A stretch of DNA of 64,000 nucleotides from Paenarthrobacter nicotinovorans (lineage in GTDB: Bacteria; Actinomycetota; Actinomycetes; Actinomycetales; Micrococcaceae): contig NZ_CP089293.1 in assembly GCF_021919345.1 (NCBI RefSeq), positions 3,348,001 to 3,412,000 of the forward strand, read 5' to 3'. Position numbers and translations under genes: made by a program. The notes below the pieces were generated by a model that saw only the letters and a list, made by a program, of their open reading frames with translations, was not told where the DNA came from and made no database searches. Of the stretch, positions 8,168-16,165 are shown piece after piece. Within the stretch, counting starts at the first letter, position 1. Every line of letters starts with the position of its first letter.

Positions 8168-8770
8168 ATGCCTACTGAGACCACCACCAAGCGCGGACGG
8201 CCCGGTTATGACCAGCAGTCGGTGCTCCGCATCGCCGTCGACGTCTTCAACCGCCACGGGTACGACGCCACGTCCATGGGCATCCTGGCCGAGAACCTCG
8301 GGATCTCCAAGTCAGCCATCTACCACCACGTGCCGTCCAAGGGCGATCTGCTGAAGCTCGCCCTGGACCACGCACTGGGTGGTCTTGAGGCCATCCTGGA
8401 GGAGCCCTCAGCAACGTCCGGACCTGCTGATGCGCGGCTCGAGTTCGTGCTGCGGCAGACCATCGCGGTGCTGGTGGACCGCTTGCCGTTTGTGACCCTG
8501 CTGCTGCGTTTGCGCGGAAACACGGAGATCGAACGGGACGCACTGGAACGCCGGCGCGCATTCGACCACAAGGTGGCTGAGTTGATTTCCGCCGCCCGCG
8601 AGGACGGCTCCCTGCGCCAGGACATCGACCCCCGGACGGTCACACGGCTCCTGTTCGGCACCATCAACTCGATCGTGGAATGGTACAAGCCCGGCGGTTC
8701 CCTGTCCCCTGAGAAGCTCGCGGACGACGTCATCACCATGGCCTTCGACGGACTCCACACCGCAGCCTGA
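8168..8770 (+). CDS. paaR: TetR-family repressor, PaaR-type
   Basis: A TetR/AcrR regulator of 200 residues. The N-terminal helix-turn-helix (about 20-65: VLRIAVDVFNRHGYDATSMG ... GISKSAIYHHVPSKGDLL) is standard. The C-terminal half binds ligand, in PaaR homologues phenylacetyl-CoA. The position after paaI-paaK and the three PaaR-like palindromes near paa operons support the assignment. It probably represses the paa genes until phenylacetyl-CoA is made. It is followed by long repeats and a terminator. Confidence 0.82.
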   Translation: MPTETTTKRGRPGYDQQSVLRIAVDVFNRHGYDATSMGILAENLGISKSAIYHHVPSKGDLLKLALDHALGGLEAILEEPSATSGPADARLEFVLRQTIAVLVDRLPFVTLLLRLRGNTEIERDALERRRAFDHKVAELISAAREDGSLRQDIDPRTVTRLLFGTINSIVEWYKPGGSLSPEKLADDVITMAFDGLHTAA

Positions 8771-8787
8771 CCCTCCCGCACATCCCG

Positions 8788-8946
8788 CGTGCTTGATGCC
8801 GACGCTCCATCACACCCCACGTGTTTGATGCCAACGCTCCATCACACCCCCCGTGCTTGATGCCGACGCTCCATCACACCCCCCGTGCTTGATGCCAACG
8901 CTCCATCACACCCCCCGTGTTTGATGCCAACGCTCCATCACACCCC
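8788..8946. repeat. Tandem ~33 bp intergenic repeat, about 5 copies
   Basis: Five near-identical units of about 33 bases, each built on TTGATGCC(G/A)ACGCTCCATC followed by ACACCCC. On the opposite strand they read as relatives of the GTGAG-type units in the array at 9078-9435, so the two arrays face each other. No gene is seen here. Confidence 0.85.
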
Positions 8947-9038
8947 ACGCCCTCCAGGCTGCCACCTTCCCCAAAGGTGGGCGTGGCATGCGCGCCAGGT
9001 GCCGTCGTCGTGCAATGCCCATAGACGCGCAGGCACAA

Positions 9039-9077
9039 AACGAAACGCCATCCCACGATGTGAGAAGGCGTTTCGTT
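9039..9077. terminator. Hairpin terminator after paaR
   Basis: Perfect 11-base arms AACGAAACGCC (9039-9049) and GGCGTTTCGTT (9067-9077) with a 17-base loop. It sits between the two repeat arrays and can end transcription from paaR and from paaZ. Confidence 0.75.
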
Positions 9078-9435
9078 CGTGAGCAAGCGTCAGCACCAAA
9101 CCCTAGGAACGTGAGGAAGGGTTACCACCAAACCCAAGGAACGTGAGCAAGCAACACCACCAAACCCTAGGAACGTGAGGAAGGGTTACCACCAAACCCA
9201 AGGAACGTGAAGCAACACCACCAAACCCAAGGAACGTGAAGCAACACCACCAAACCCTAGGAACGTGAGCAAGCGACACCACCAAACACGCGGGATTTGA
9301 GCAAGCGTCACCACCAAACCCAAGGAACGTGAGCGTCGGCATCAAACACGGGGGGTGTGAGCAAGCGTCACCACCAAACACGCGGGATGTGAGCAAGCGT
9401 CACGACCAAACCCAAGGAACGTGAGGAAGGGTTAC
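9078..9435. repeat. Tandem ~31 bp GTGAG repeat array, about 11 copies
   Basis: About eleven diverged units of 28-32 bases, with the consensus GTGAGCAAGCGTCACCACCA followed by AACCCAAGGAAC. Several have internal deletions. The final partial unit contains the paaZ stop codon. Apparent reading frames here give low-complexity products and I do not call them. The whole gap 8771-9431 holds only repeats and a hairpin. Confidence 0.88.
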
Positions 9436-11531
9436 TTCTCCACGAGGGTCAGGACGTCGTAGGTGGCCACGATCTCGTCGTTCTGGTTGGTCAGGACGGC
9501 GTCCCACGCCACCTCGCCGTATTCGTCCGTTTCACGCGGGGTGATCTTCTTGGCCGTCAGTGTGACGCGGATGGAGTCGCCGGCTGCGACCGGGGTGATG
9601 AAGCGCAGGTTCTCCAGGCCGTAGTTGGCCAGCACGGGCCCCGGCGCGGGCTCCACGAACAGCCCCGCGGCCCAGCTCAGCAGCAAGTAGCCGTGGGCCA
9701 CGATGCCCGGGAAGAAGGGGTTGGCTTCGGCGGCTTCCTGGTTGGTGTGCGCGTAGAAGGTGTCGCCCGTGGAGTTCGCGAAGGCGGTGATGTCTTCAAG
9801 CCTGACCTCGCGCAGTTCCGAACGGACGGCGTCACCAATGCGGAGGGTCGAAAGGTGCTTCCGGAACGGGTGCTCGCCTTCTGTTTCCACAGTGAAGCTG
9901 CGGTCGGCGCCGGTGTGCCACTGGCCAGTGACCGCGGTGAGCATGTTCGGCGAACCTTGGATGGCCGTGCGCTGCATGTGGTGCAGGACGGAACGGATGC
10001 CACCCAGTTCCTCGCCACCGCCGGCGCGGCCCGGACCGCCGTGGACCAAATGGGGCACCGGCGAGCCGTGTCCGGTGGAGGATCGTGCGTCTTCGCGGTT
10101 GAGCATGTGCACGCGGCCGTGGTGGGCTGCGATTCCTGTCACCAGTTCGCGGGCGACAGCGGGATCGTTGGTGCACACGGAAGCCACCAGCGAGCCTGAG
10201 CCGCGGGCTGCCAGGCGGATGGCATCGGCAAGGTCGGAGTACCCGAGCACGGAAGAAACCGGCCCGAAGGCTTCCAGGGAGTGGACTTCTTCGGCTTCGG
10301 CGTCTGCCCAGCTGAGGAGCACGGGCGACATGAACGCGCCGTCCTCCACAACTCCTACGGTGCCTCCAACGGAGGTGACCGACGGCGAATCGAGGGATCC
10401 GTACGCAAGTTCACCTCCGGCGTCGAGCATTGACTGCACGGCCGCGCGGACGTCGGCGAGCTGTTCGAGGGAAGCCAGGGCGCCCATGGTGACGCCCTCG
10501 GCGCGCGGGTCGCCGAGTACGACTCGTTCGTTGATGCGGGCTCCGACGGCGGCCGCGACGTCAGCGGTCAACTCCTGGGGAACGATGATGCGGCGGATGG
10601 CAGTGCACTTCTGGCCGGCCTTGACGGTCATCTCGGTGACGACGGCTTTGACGAAGGCATCGAATTCAGGGGTCCCGGGAACGGCGTCGGGGCCAAGGAT
10701 TGCTGCGTTGAGCGAGTCGGTCTCGGAGGTGAAGCGGACCCCGCCCTGCACCACGTTCCGATGGGATTTGAGGGAGTTGGCGGTGGATGCCGAGCCCGTG
10801 AAGGAAACGAGGTCGCGGTAGTCGAGTTCGTCCAGGATGGTCCGGGCAGACCCGGAGATCAGCTGCAGGGAACCGGCCGGGAGGATGCCGGACTCGACGA
10901 TTGCCTTGACGGCGTCAGCGGCCACATAGCCGGTGGGCGTGGCGGGCTTCACGATGGTGGGAACGCCGGCCAGGAACGCCGGGGCGAACTTTTCCAGCAT
11001 GCCCCAGACGGGGAAGTTGAAGGCGTTGATCTGAACTGCGACGCCCGGAATGCGGGTGTAGATGTGCTCACCGGCAAACGAGCCGTCCTTGGAGAGCACC
11101 TCCATGGGGCCGTCGACAATGACCTGCGAGTTCGGGAGTTCGCGGCGGCCCTTGGAACCGAAGGTGAAGAGGACGCCGATGCCGCCGTCGATGTCGATCA
11201 TGTTGTCGATCTTGGTGGCGCCGCTCTGCGAGGACGACGCGTACAGCTCTTCACGGCGCCCGTTGAGGTACATGGCAAGCTCTTTGAGCTTGAGGGCGCG
11301 CTGGTGGAACGTCAGCTTCCCGAGTTCGGCCTGGCCGGTGGTCCGCGCGAAATGCACGACGGCGGCCAGGTCCAGGCCGTCGGTGCTCACGTTCGCCAGG
11401 ATTTCTCCGGTGCTGGCGTCGCGAACAGGAACCTTCTTGGCATCGGGGGCCGGGGTCCACCAGGCATCCTGGACGTAGCTGGGGACGGTGGCAACGGCTG
11501 TGGTTTCCGGGGCGACTGCGGTAGTGGTCAT
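9432..11531 (-). CDS. paaZ: Bifunctional PaaZ: oxepin-CoA hydrolase / semialdehyde dehydrogenase
   Basis: A two-domain enzyme of 699 residues that opens the oxepin-CoA ring and oxidises the resulting aldehyde with NADP. Residues 1 to about 530 form an aldehyde dehydrogenase with FNFPVWG, VSFTGSAST, TSETDSLNAAILG (general-base Glu) and VKAGQKCTAIRRI (nucleophile Cys309). Residues about 545-699 form a MaoC-type hydratase with FANSTGDTFYAHTN and PFFPGIVAHGYLLLSWAAG. The order and length match PaaZ. Start ATG 11531 follows GGAAGGA; an in-frame start at 11555 is less likely. A strong PaaR-type palindrome lies 60-80 bases upstream. The ring-epoxidase genes paaABCDE are not in this window. Confidence 0.93.
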   Translation of the reverse strand: MTTTAVAPETTAVATVPSYVQDAWWTPAPDAKKVPVRDASTGEILANVSTDGLDLAAVVHFARTTGQAELGKLTFHQRALKLKELAMYLNGRREELYASSSQSGATKIDNMIDIDGGIGVLFTFGSKGRRELPNSQVIVDGPMEVLSKDGSFAGEHIYTRIPGVAVQINAFNFPVWGMLEKFAPAFLAGVPTIVKPATPTGYVAADAVKAIVESGILPAGSLQLISGSARTILDELDYRDLVSFTGSASTANSLKSHRNVVQGGVRFTSETDSLNAAILGPDAVPGTPEFDAFVKAVVTEMTVKAGQKCTAIRRIIVPQELTADVAAAVGARINERVVLGDPRAEGVTMGALASLEQLADVRAAVQSMLDAGGELAYGSLDSPSVTSVGGTVGVVEDGAFMSPVLLSWADAEAEEVHSLEAFGPVSSVLGYSDLADAIRLAARGSGSLVASVCTNDPAVARELVTGIAAHHGRVHMLNREDARSSTGHGSPVPHLVHGGPGRAGGGEELGGIRSVLHHMQRTAIQGSPNMLTAVTGQWHTGADRSFTVETEGEHPFRKHLSTLRIGDAVRSELREVRLEDITAFANSTGDTFYAHTNQEAAEANPFFPGIVAHGYLLLSWAAGLFVEPAPGPVLANYGLENLRFITPVAAGDSIRVTLTAKKITPRETDEYGEVAWDAVLTNQNDEIVATYDVLTLVEK

Positions 11532-11592
11532 CGTCGACGGGTCCTTCCAAGGCACAGGAAATCGGCACGGTCAGATGACTGAAGCCAACATT

Positions 11593-11614
11593 ACTGACCG
11601 GCCGTTCGGTAATA
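11593..11614. promoter_or_regulatory. Putative PaaR operator upstream of paaZ
   Basis: The core ACCGGCCGTTCGGT (11597-11610) fits the actinobacterial PaaR pattern ACCGNNCGNNCGGT exactly, flanked by ACTG before and AATA after. It lies about 65 bases upstream of the paaZ start. This is the best of three such sites in the window. Confidence 0.7.
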
Positions 11615-11658
11615 TATACAGGGTACATGAATCCCCCGGCGAGTACAGCAGTTGTTTT

Positions 11659-12387
11659 TCAAGCGGAGAAGCCCGCCCCGGCTCCCACCTTGGCCCGGAC
11701 CGTGCCCAGCTCCTCCGGAGAAAGCCCGTTGTCCGTGAGGAATCCGGCAACATCAAGCGAAGCCAGGAAGCTCCGCAAAGCCGCCAGGCGTTCAGCCAAC
11801 ATGGCCTCGAGCTGCTCGTCGGGAAGATACGGATCATGTGCGTGGGGCGCCCCATGGGTCCGGTGCCGCTCATTGATCCCGCGGGCAGCAAGCTCATACC
11901 CGGCAAGGATTTCCTGATCGTCCATCCCCGCGAGCCGCTGCAGCATCAGGGCGATCATTCCGCTCCGGTCCCTCCCGGCAGAACAGTGCACCACCACTTT
12001 GCCCGGTGAGGCAGCGATGGCTTTGAAGACGGCGGCGACCTTCTCCCCGAACAGCTGCAGATAGTCGCCGTACTGGGCTGGATCCCTCAGGTACGGGCCG
12101 AACAGCTCACTGAATTGGCTGTGGTCCGGGTCTTCCGTGGGGCAATGGACGACGTCGATGCGCGCCTTCACATCGTCCGGCACCTCAGGATCCGTGTCGC
12201 GTTGCCGCCGCTCGCGCGAGGCGCGGAGATCGATCACGGTGCGGACGCCGTCGTCGTACATTTGCTGCCAACCGTCCCCGGTGACCCATTCGTGGCGACC
12301 CATCCGGTACACGTCGCCGGCGATCTTCCAGGCGTTGACAGCGCCATCCCAGTGGACACTTTGGTGCGTTGAAGAAGTCCCGTCCAT
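11659..12387 (-). CDS. Tyrosine-protein phosphatase (PTP/DSP-like)
   Basis: A 242-residue phosphatase of the bacterial PTP family that includes lipid and tyrosine phosphatases. The active-site loop VVVHCSAGRDRSGMIALML contains HCxxGxxR with the nucleophile Cys and the phosphate-binding Arg. VIDLRASRERRQRDTDPE is the usual early strand and turn. No signal peptide is seen. Start ATG 12387 (MDGTSSTHQSVHWDG). It is not part of the paa pathway; the substrate is unknown. The PaaR site and the paaZ promoter lie beyond its 3' end. Confidence 0.87.
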   Translation of the reverse strand: MDGTSSTHQSVHWDGAVNAWKIAGDVYRMGRHEWVTGDGWQQMYDDGVRTVIDLRASRERRQRDTDPEVPDDVKARIDVVHCPTEDPDHSQFSELFGPYLRDPAQYGDYLQLFGEKVAAVFKAIAASPGKVVVHCSAGRDRSGMIALMLQRLAGMDDQEILAGYELAARGINERHRTHGAPHAHDPYLPDEQLEAMLAERLAALRSFLASLDVAGFLTDNGLSPEELGTVRAKVGAGAGFSA

Positions 12388-12428
12388 AGCAGCCAGCTAA
12401 GCACATCGACGGGCCGGAAGGGACCGCC

Positions 12429-12531
12429 TGCGCGCCGAGGGGTGAGCTCTCGGGACTAACTGCGCGCCGAGGGGTGAGCTCTCGGGACCAACCGCGGGCG
12501 CTTACCGCCGAAAGCTCACCCCTCGGCGCCG
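12429..12531. repeat. Direct and inverted 32 bp repeats forming a long hairpin
   Basis: The unit TGCGCGCCGAGGGGTGAGCT plus CTCGGGAC(T/C)AAC occurs twice in direct order with a 32-base period (from 12429 and 12461). A third copy lies inverted at about 12511-12531. The inverted copy includes the last codons and stop of the acetyltransferase gene. GCGCCGAGGGGTGAGCT can pair perfectly over 17 bases with either downstream copy, making a terminator-like stem. Confidence 0.75.
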
Positions 12532-13118
12532 TACTTGGCCAGCCGGTACTCGAGACCGTTACGCACAGCCGGCCACTCGTGCTCAAGGATGGAGAACACC
12601 ACTGTGTCGCGAAGCACGCCGTCCTTGGTGCGGGAGTGGTTCCGGAGAACCCCGTCCTGCTTGGCGCCGAGCCGGGCAATGGCTTCACGGGACTGGTGGT
12701 TCAGCCAGTGCGTGCGGAATTCCACGGCCGGGCAGCCCAGGGTCTCAAAGGCGTGCCGCAGCAGCAGCAGCTTGGAATCCGGGTTGGTTCCTGTACCGTG
12801 CGCCGACGCCGCGTTCCAGGTGGAACCGATCTCCACGCGAGGGGTCGCGGCGTCGATGTTCATGTAAGTGGTCATGCCGATCAGTTTGCCCGTGGCTTTG
12901 GAGCGCGTGGCGAACGGCAGCATGGAGCCGGCCTCCTGCAAGGAAAGGCGACGCTCGATGTCCGCAGCCATGCCCTCCGGCGTCGGAACGGAGGTGTACC
13001 AAAGCTTCCACAGATCTCCGTCGCGGGCCGCATCCACCAGGCCATCGTGGTGTTCCTGGCTCAACGGCTCAAGTGTCACGAACTTGCCGGTCAGGGTAAT
13101 GGGTTCAATGAAAGTCAC
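12516..13118 (-). CDS. GNAT family N-acetyltransferase
   Basis: A 200-residue acetyltransferase of the RimJ/RimL-like group, with VTLEPLSQEHHDGL at the start, a strand ATRSKATGKLIGMTTYMNID, and VEIGSTWNAASAHGTGTNPD in place of the usual acetyl-CoA loop. LNHQSREAIARLGAKQDGVLRNH is the conserved C-terminal helix and strand. The loop lacks the strict RxxGxG/A pattern, as in many members of this subgroup. Start ATG 13118. The C-terminal codons and stop lie inside a repeat unit. It is 26 bases downstream of paaH and may be read through from that operon. Confidence 0.83.
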   Translation of the reverse strand: MTFIEPITLTGKFVTLEPLSQEHHDGLVDAARDGDLWKLWYTSVPTPEGMAADIERRLSLQEAGSMLPFATRSKATGKLIGMTTYMNIDAATPRVEIGSTWNAASAHGTGTNPDSKLLLLRHAFETLGCPAVEFRTHWLNHQSREAIARLGAKQDGVLRNHSRTKDGVLRDTVVFSILEHEWPAVRNGLEYRLAKYGAEG

Positions 13119-13144
13119 CCGGATAGCCTAACCGGACCCAGCGC

Positions 13145-14008
13145 TTAGTCGTTCCAGTCGAAGAAGCCCTTGCCCGTTTTACGGCCCAGCTCTCCCCGCG
13201 CCACTTTGTCCCGCAGGATCTGTGGCGGAGCAAAACGGTCTCCCAGCGTGGACTGCAGGTACTCGGCAATGCCAAGCCGCACGTCCAACCCGACAATGTC
13301 CGTAGTCTTCAGCGGGCCCGTGGGGTGCTTGTAGCCGAGAACCATCGCGGCATCGATGTCCTCCGCGGACGCCACGCCCTCTTCCACCATGCGCATCGCT
13401 TCCAGGGCTATGGCCACCCCCAGCCGTGAGGATGCAAAGCCCGGAGCGTCATTGACGACGACGGCAGTCTTGCCGAGTGCCTCCGTCCAGCTTTTTGCCG
13501 CTTCAGCGAGTTCGGGAGACGTCTCCTTGGCCAGCACCACCTCGATGAGGGTGGATGCGGGAACAGGGTTGAAGAAGTGCAGCCCGACGAAGTTTGCAGG
13601 CCGGCGAAGTTCGTTGGCGAGTCCTGTGACAGACAGCGACGACGTGTTGGAGGCCAGGAAAGCATCGGCAGACAGGTGGTCCTCCACGGCCTTGAGCGCC
13701 GTGACCTTGAGGTCGTAGTCCTCTGGGACGGCTTCCACCACCAGGCCGCAGTGGACGAAGGATTCGTAGTCCGTGGAGGTACTGAAGCGCGACATTGCCT
13801 CGTCGGTTGTTTCAGTGAGGGTGCCACGCGCTGCGGATTTGGCCACGGCGTCGGCTACCCGGGAGTGCGCACCGGCTGCAGCCTCATGGTCGCGTTCCAC
13901 CACAATGACCGTGGCACCTTTGGTGAGGAAGGCGTGCGCGATGCCGGCGCCCATCCGGCCTCCGCCGAGGACACCTACGACGTGCGGGATTGCGGATACT
14001 GTGGTCAT
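13145..14008 (-). CDS. paaH: 3-hydroxyacyl-CoA dehydrogenase (PaaH type)
   Basis: A 287-residue NAD-dependent dehydrogenase that oxidises 3-hydroxyadipyl-CoA in the lower phenylacetate pathway. VVGVLGGGRMGAGIAHAF is the Rossmann glycine motif and VGLHFFNPVP carries the catalytic His. VVVNDAPGFASSR and DAAMVLGYKHPTGPLKTTDIVGLDV are the usual C-terminal domain motifs. It is third in the operon thiolase-hydratase-dehydrogenase; its ATG overlaps the hydratase stop (ATGA). It resembles 3-hydroxybutyryl-CoA dehydrogenases, so the PaaH name rests on context. Confidence 0.85.
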   Translation of the reverse strand: MTTVSAIPHVVGVLGGGRMGAGIAHAFLTKGATVIVVERDHEAAAGAHSRVADAVAKSAARGTLTETTDEAMSRFSTSTDYESFVHCGLVVEAVPEDYDLKVTALKAVEDHLSADAFLASNTSSLSVTGLANELRRPANFVGLHFFNPVPASTLIEVVLAKETSPELAEAAKSWTEALGKTAVVVNDAPGFASSRLGVAIALEAMRMVEEGVASAEDIDAAMVLGYKHPTGPLKTTDIVGLDVRLGIAEYLQSTLGDRFAPPQILRDKVARGELGRKTGKGFFDWND

Positions 14009-14808
14009 TTCTGCGTCCTGTCCTGCGTGGAAGCGTCGGAGTCTTGCGAAGCTTTGGCCGACTTCTTGTCGAGGAATGCCTGCATGCGGTCGAACTTCGC
14101 CTGGGACTCAAAGAGGATCCCCTGGGCGAGGGTGTCGATCACGGGATGGGCCTCCGCCGGCGCGTGGAACACCGATTTGGTGATGCGCACGGCCATCGGA
14201 TCCTGGCGGGCGATCCGGTCTGCCAGGGCATGGGCCGCATCCATCAGCTCGGGAGCTTCGTAGATCCCGGTAATGAGGTTGATCCGCAGCGCCTCTTCAG
14301 CCCGCAGTACCGCCCCGGCCAGGAGGATCTCCTTGGCTTTCGGTTCCCCGACGAGTTCCTTGAGACGCCAGGTGGCGCCGGCAGCGGCCATGATGCCCAA
14401 TCCGGTTTCCGGGTTGCCGATGCGCACGCTCGGGGTGCCGATCCGGAAATCGGCAGCGTAAGCCAACTCAGCGCCGCCGCCCAGGCAGTAACCATCCAAC
14501 GCCGCGATGACGGGCATGGGCAGCTTGGCGATGCGGACAAAGATCGTGGAGTTGATGCCCTGCAAAGCGTCGTCCCGGCGCCGCTCACGCAACTGGCCGA
14601 TATCGGCACCGGAGGCGAACACGCCGTCGGTACCGGCAATGATCAGTATTCTGGGGTTCCGCTCCAGCTCGGCACACACGGCATGAAGCTCGTCCACCAT
14701 TTTCTGGTCGATCGCGTTGCGGACCTCGGGGCGGTTCAGCAGAACGGTCAGGCGGTCGTCGCGTTCTTCGAGCAGGAGCGTAGTGAAGTCTTCAGGATTC
14801 AGTGCCAT
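14005..14808 (-). CDS. paaF: Enoyl-CoA hydratase (PaaF type)
   Basis: A 267-residue crotonase-fold enzyme, probably hydrating 2,3-dehydroadipyl-CoA. DGYCLGGGAELAYAADFRIG forms the oxyanion hole and supplies the first catalytic Glu. NPETGLGIMAAAGATWRL supplies the second Glu, so it is a hydratase rather than an isomerase. GTDGVFASGADI is the substrate-binding loop. The start is ATG 14808, which overlaps the thiolase stop by one base (TAATG). An in-frame ATG further upstream lies inside the thiolase gene and was rejected. Confidence 0.85.
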   Translation of the reverse strand: MALNPEDFTTLLLEERDDRLTVLLNRPEVRNAIDQKMVDELHAVCAELERNPRILIIAGTDGVFASGADIGQLRERRRDDALQGINSTIFVRIAKLPMPVIAALDGYCLGGGAELAYAADFRIGTPSVRIGNPETGLGIMAAAGATWRLKELVGEPKAKEILLAGAVLRAEEALRINLITGIYEAPELMDAAHALADRIARQDPMAVRITKSVFHAPAEAHPVIDTLAQGILFESQAKFDRMQAFLDKKSAKASQDSDASTQDRTQK

Positions 14809-16034
14809 TACACGCCTTCCAGCAGCATTGCCGTGCCTTGGCCCACGCCGATGCACATGGTGGCCAGGCCGAGTTTCGGTCCCGTCGCCGAGGCCAATTC
14901 GCGTTCCATCCGGCCCAGCAGTGTGATGGCGATCCTTGAGCCGCTGGAACCGAGGGGGTGTCCCAAACTGATGGCACCGCCGTCGTTGTTGACGATTTCA
15001 GGGTCAAGTCCAAGGCGACGCATGCTGGCGAGGGACTGGGTGGCGAAAGCCTCGTTGAGTTCCACGGCACCGAGCTGGTCGACGCTGAGCCCGGTGCGGG
15101 CCAGCACCTTTTGGGTGGCAGGGACGGGACCGATGCCCATGATCTCGGGCTCGCAGCCGGCTGAGGCGCCGTCGATGATGCGGGCGCGTGGTGTGAGGCC
15201 GAACTTCTTGATGGCGGCTTCGGAGGCGACGATGATGGCCGAAGCGCCGTCGTTGAGGGAGGAGGAGTTCCCGGCGGTGACCACGGATCCACCGGGAACC
15301 ACGGGGCGCAATCCGGCAAGGACGTCCATGGTGGTTCCTTCCCGGGGGCCTTCGTCCGTGTCCACCACGGTCTCGGACTTCCGCGTTTTCACGGTGACGG
15401 GAACGATCTCATCTTTGAACCGTCCGCCGGCGATGGCTGCCAGCGCACGCTCGTGCGACCGAACGGCAAACGCGTCGGCGTCTTCGCGGGAGATATTGTC
15501 CACACGGCCGACTTCCTCGGCAGTTTCCGGCATTGAGTAGGTCATCTTGCCGTCGCGCGACAGCTCGCCCTTGGTGAAGAGCGGGTTGGCGAAGCGCCAG
15601 CCGATGGAGGTATCAAAAATCTGGCCAGGCTTGGCGAAGGCCGTGGTCGGCTTCTCCTGGACCCACGGCGCACGGCTCATGGACTCGACGCCGCCGGCAA
15701 CCACGATGTCCGCGGCACCGGATTTGATCATCTGACTGGCCATGATGATGGCGCTCAATCCGGAAGCGCAGAGCCGGTTGACCGTAATGCCCGGGATGTG
15801 GAGGGGAAGCCCGGCAAGGAGGGTTGCCATTCGGGCAACATTGCGGTTTTCCTCCCCGGCGCCGTTGGCGTTGCCGAGGATCACCTCATCAATCGAGTCA
15901 GGGTCGACGCCGGCACGCGCCACAGCTTCCCGGACCACCAATGCGGCGAGATCATCGGGTCGGACTGAGGACAGCGCCCCACCATAGCGACCCACAGGCG
16001 TCCGTGCGCCGCCAACAAGAAAAGCCTCGACCAT
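14808..16034 (-). CDS. paaJ: Thiolase (3-oxoadipyl-CoA / PaaJ type)
   Basis: An acetyl-CoA acyltransferase of 408 residues. VNRLCASGLSAI holds the acyl-accepting Cys89, ISLGHPLGSSGSR the catalytic His, and LATMCIGVGQGTAML the second Cys. It cleaves 3-oxoadipyl-CoA to succinyl-CoA and acetyl-CoA, ending the pathway, and in PaaJ also the dehydrosuberyl-CoA intermediate. It is first in the operon and has a PaaR-like site about 47-60 bases upstream. A pcaF role in the beta-ketoadipate pathway is also possible. Confidence 0.88.
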   Translation of the reverse strand: MVEAFLVGGARTPVGRYGGALSSVRPDDLAALVVREAVARAGVDPDSIDEVILGNANGAGEENRNVARMATLLAGLPLHIPGITVNRLCASGLSAIIMASQMIKSGAADIVVAGGVESMSRAPWVQEKPTTAFAKPGQIFDTSIGWRFANPLFTKGELSRDGKMTYSMPETAEEVGRVDNISREDADAFAVRSHERALAAIAGGRFKDEIVPVTVKTRKSETVVDTDEGPREGTTMDVLAGLRPVVPGGSVVTAGNSSSLNDGASAIIVASEAAIKKFGLTPRARIIDGASAGCEPEIMGIGPVPATQKVLARTGLSVDQLGAVELNEAFATQSLASMRRLGLDPEIVNNDGGAISLGHPLGSSGSRIAITLLGRMERELASATGPKLGLATMCIGVGQGTAMLLEGV

Positions 16035-16080
16035 GAGAACATCCTTCGCGAAAGTGAAAGGGACCGGCCTCGAATAATAT

Positions 16081-16094
16081 ACCGACCGTTCGTT
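16081..16094. promoter_or_regulatory. Putative PaaR operator upstream of the thiolase operon
   Basis: ACCGACCGTTCGTT matches the PaaR core ACCGNNCGNNCGGT at all but one fixed base. It sits in an AT-rich promoter-like stretch (ATAATATACC before, CTATAAAG after), 47 bases before the thiolase start. Confidence 0.6.
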
Positions 16095-16165
16095 CTATAA
16101 AGATTACACGGCCCAGCGGGAGGGTCAACAGATGAAGCTGCCCGCCGGACCGCATCCCACCCCGC

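Noticed and set aside
9078..9435. CRISPR array
   Set aside because: Units are contiguous and diverge along their whole length. There is no constant repeat with unique spacers, and no cas gene is near.
13990..15540. 516-codon open frame on the plus strand
   Set aside because: It is antisense to the hydratase and thiolase genes, whose catalytic motifs are intact.
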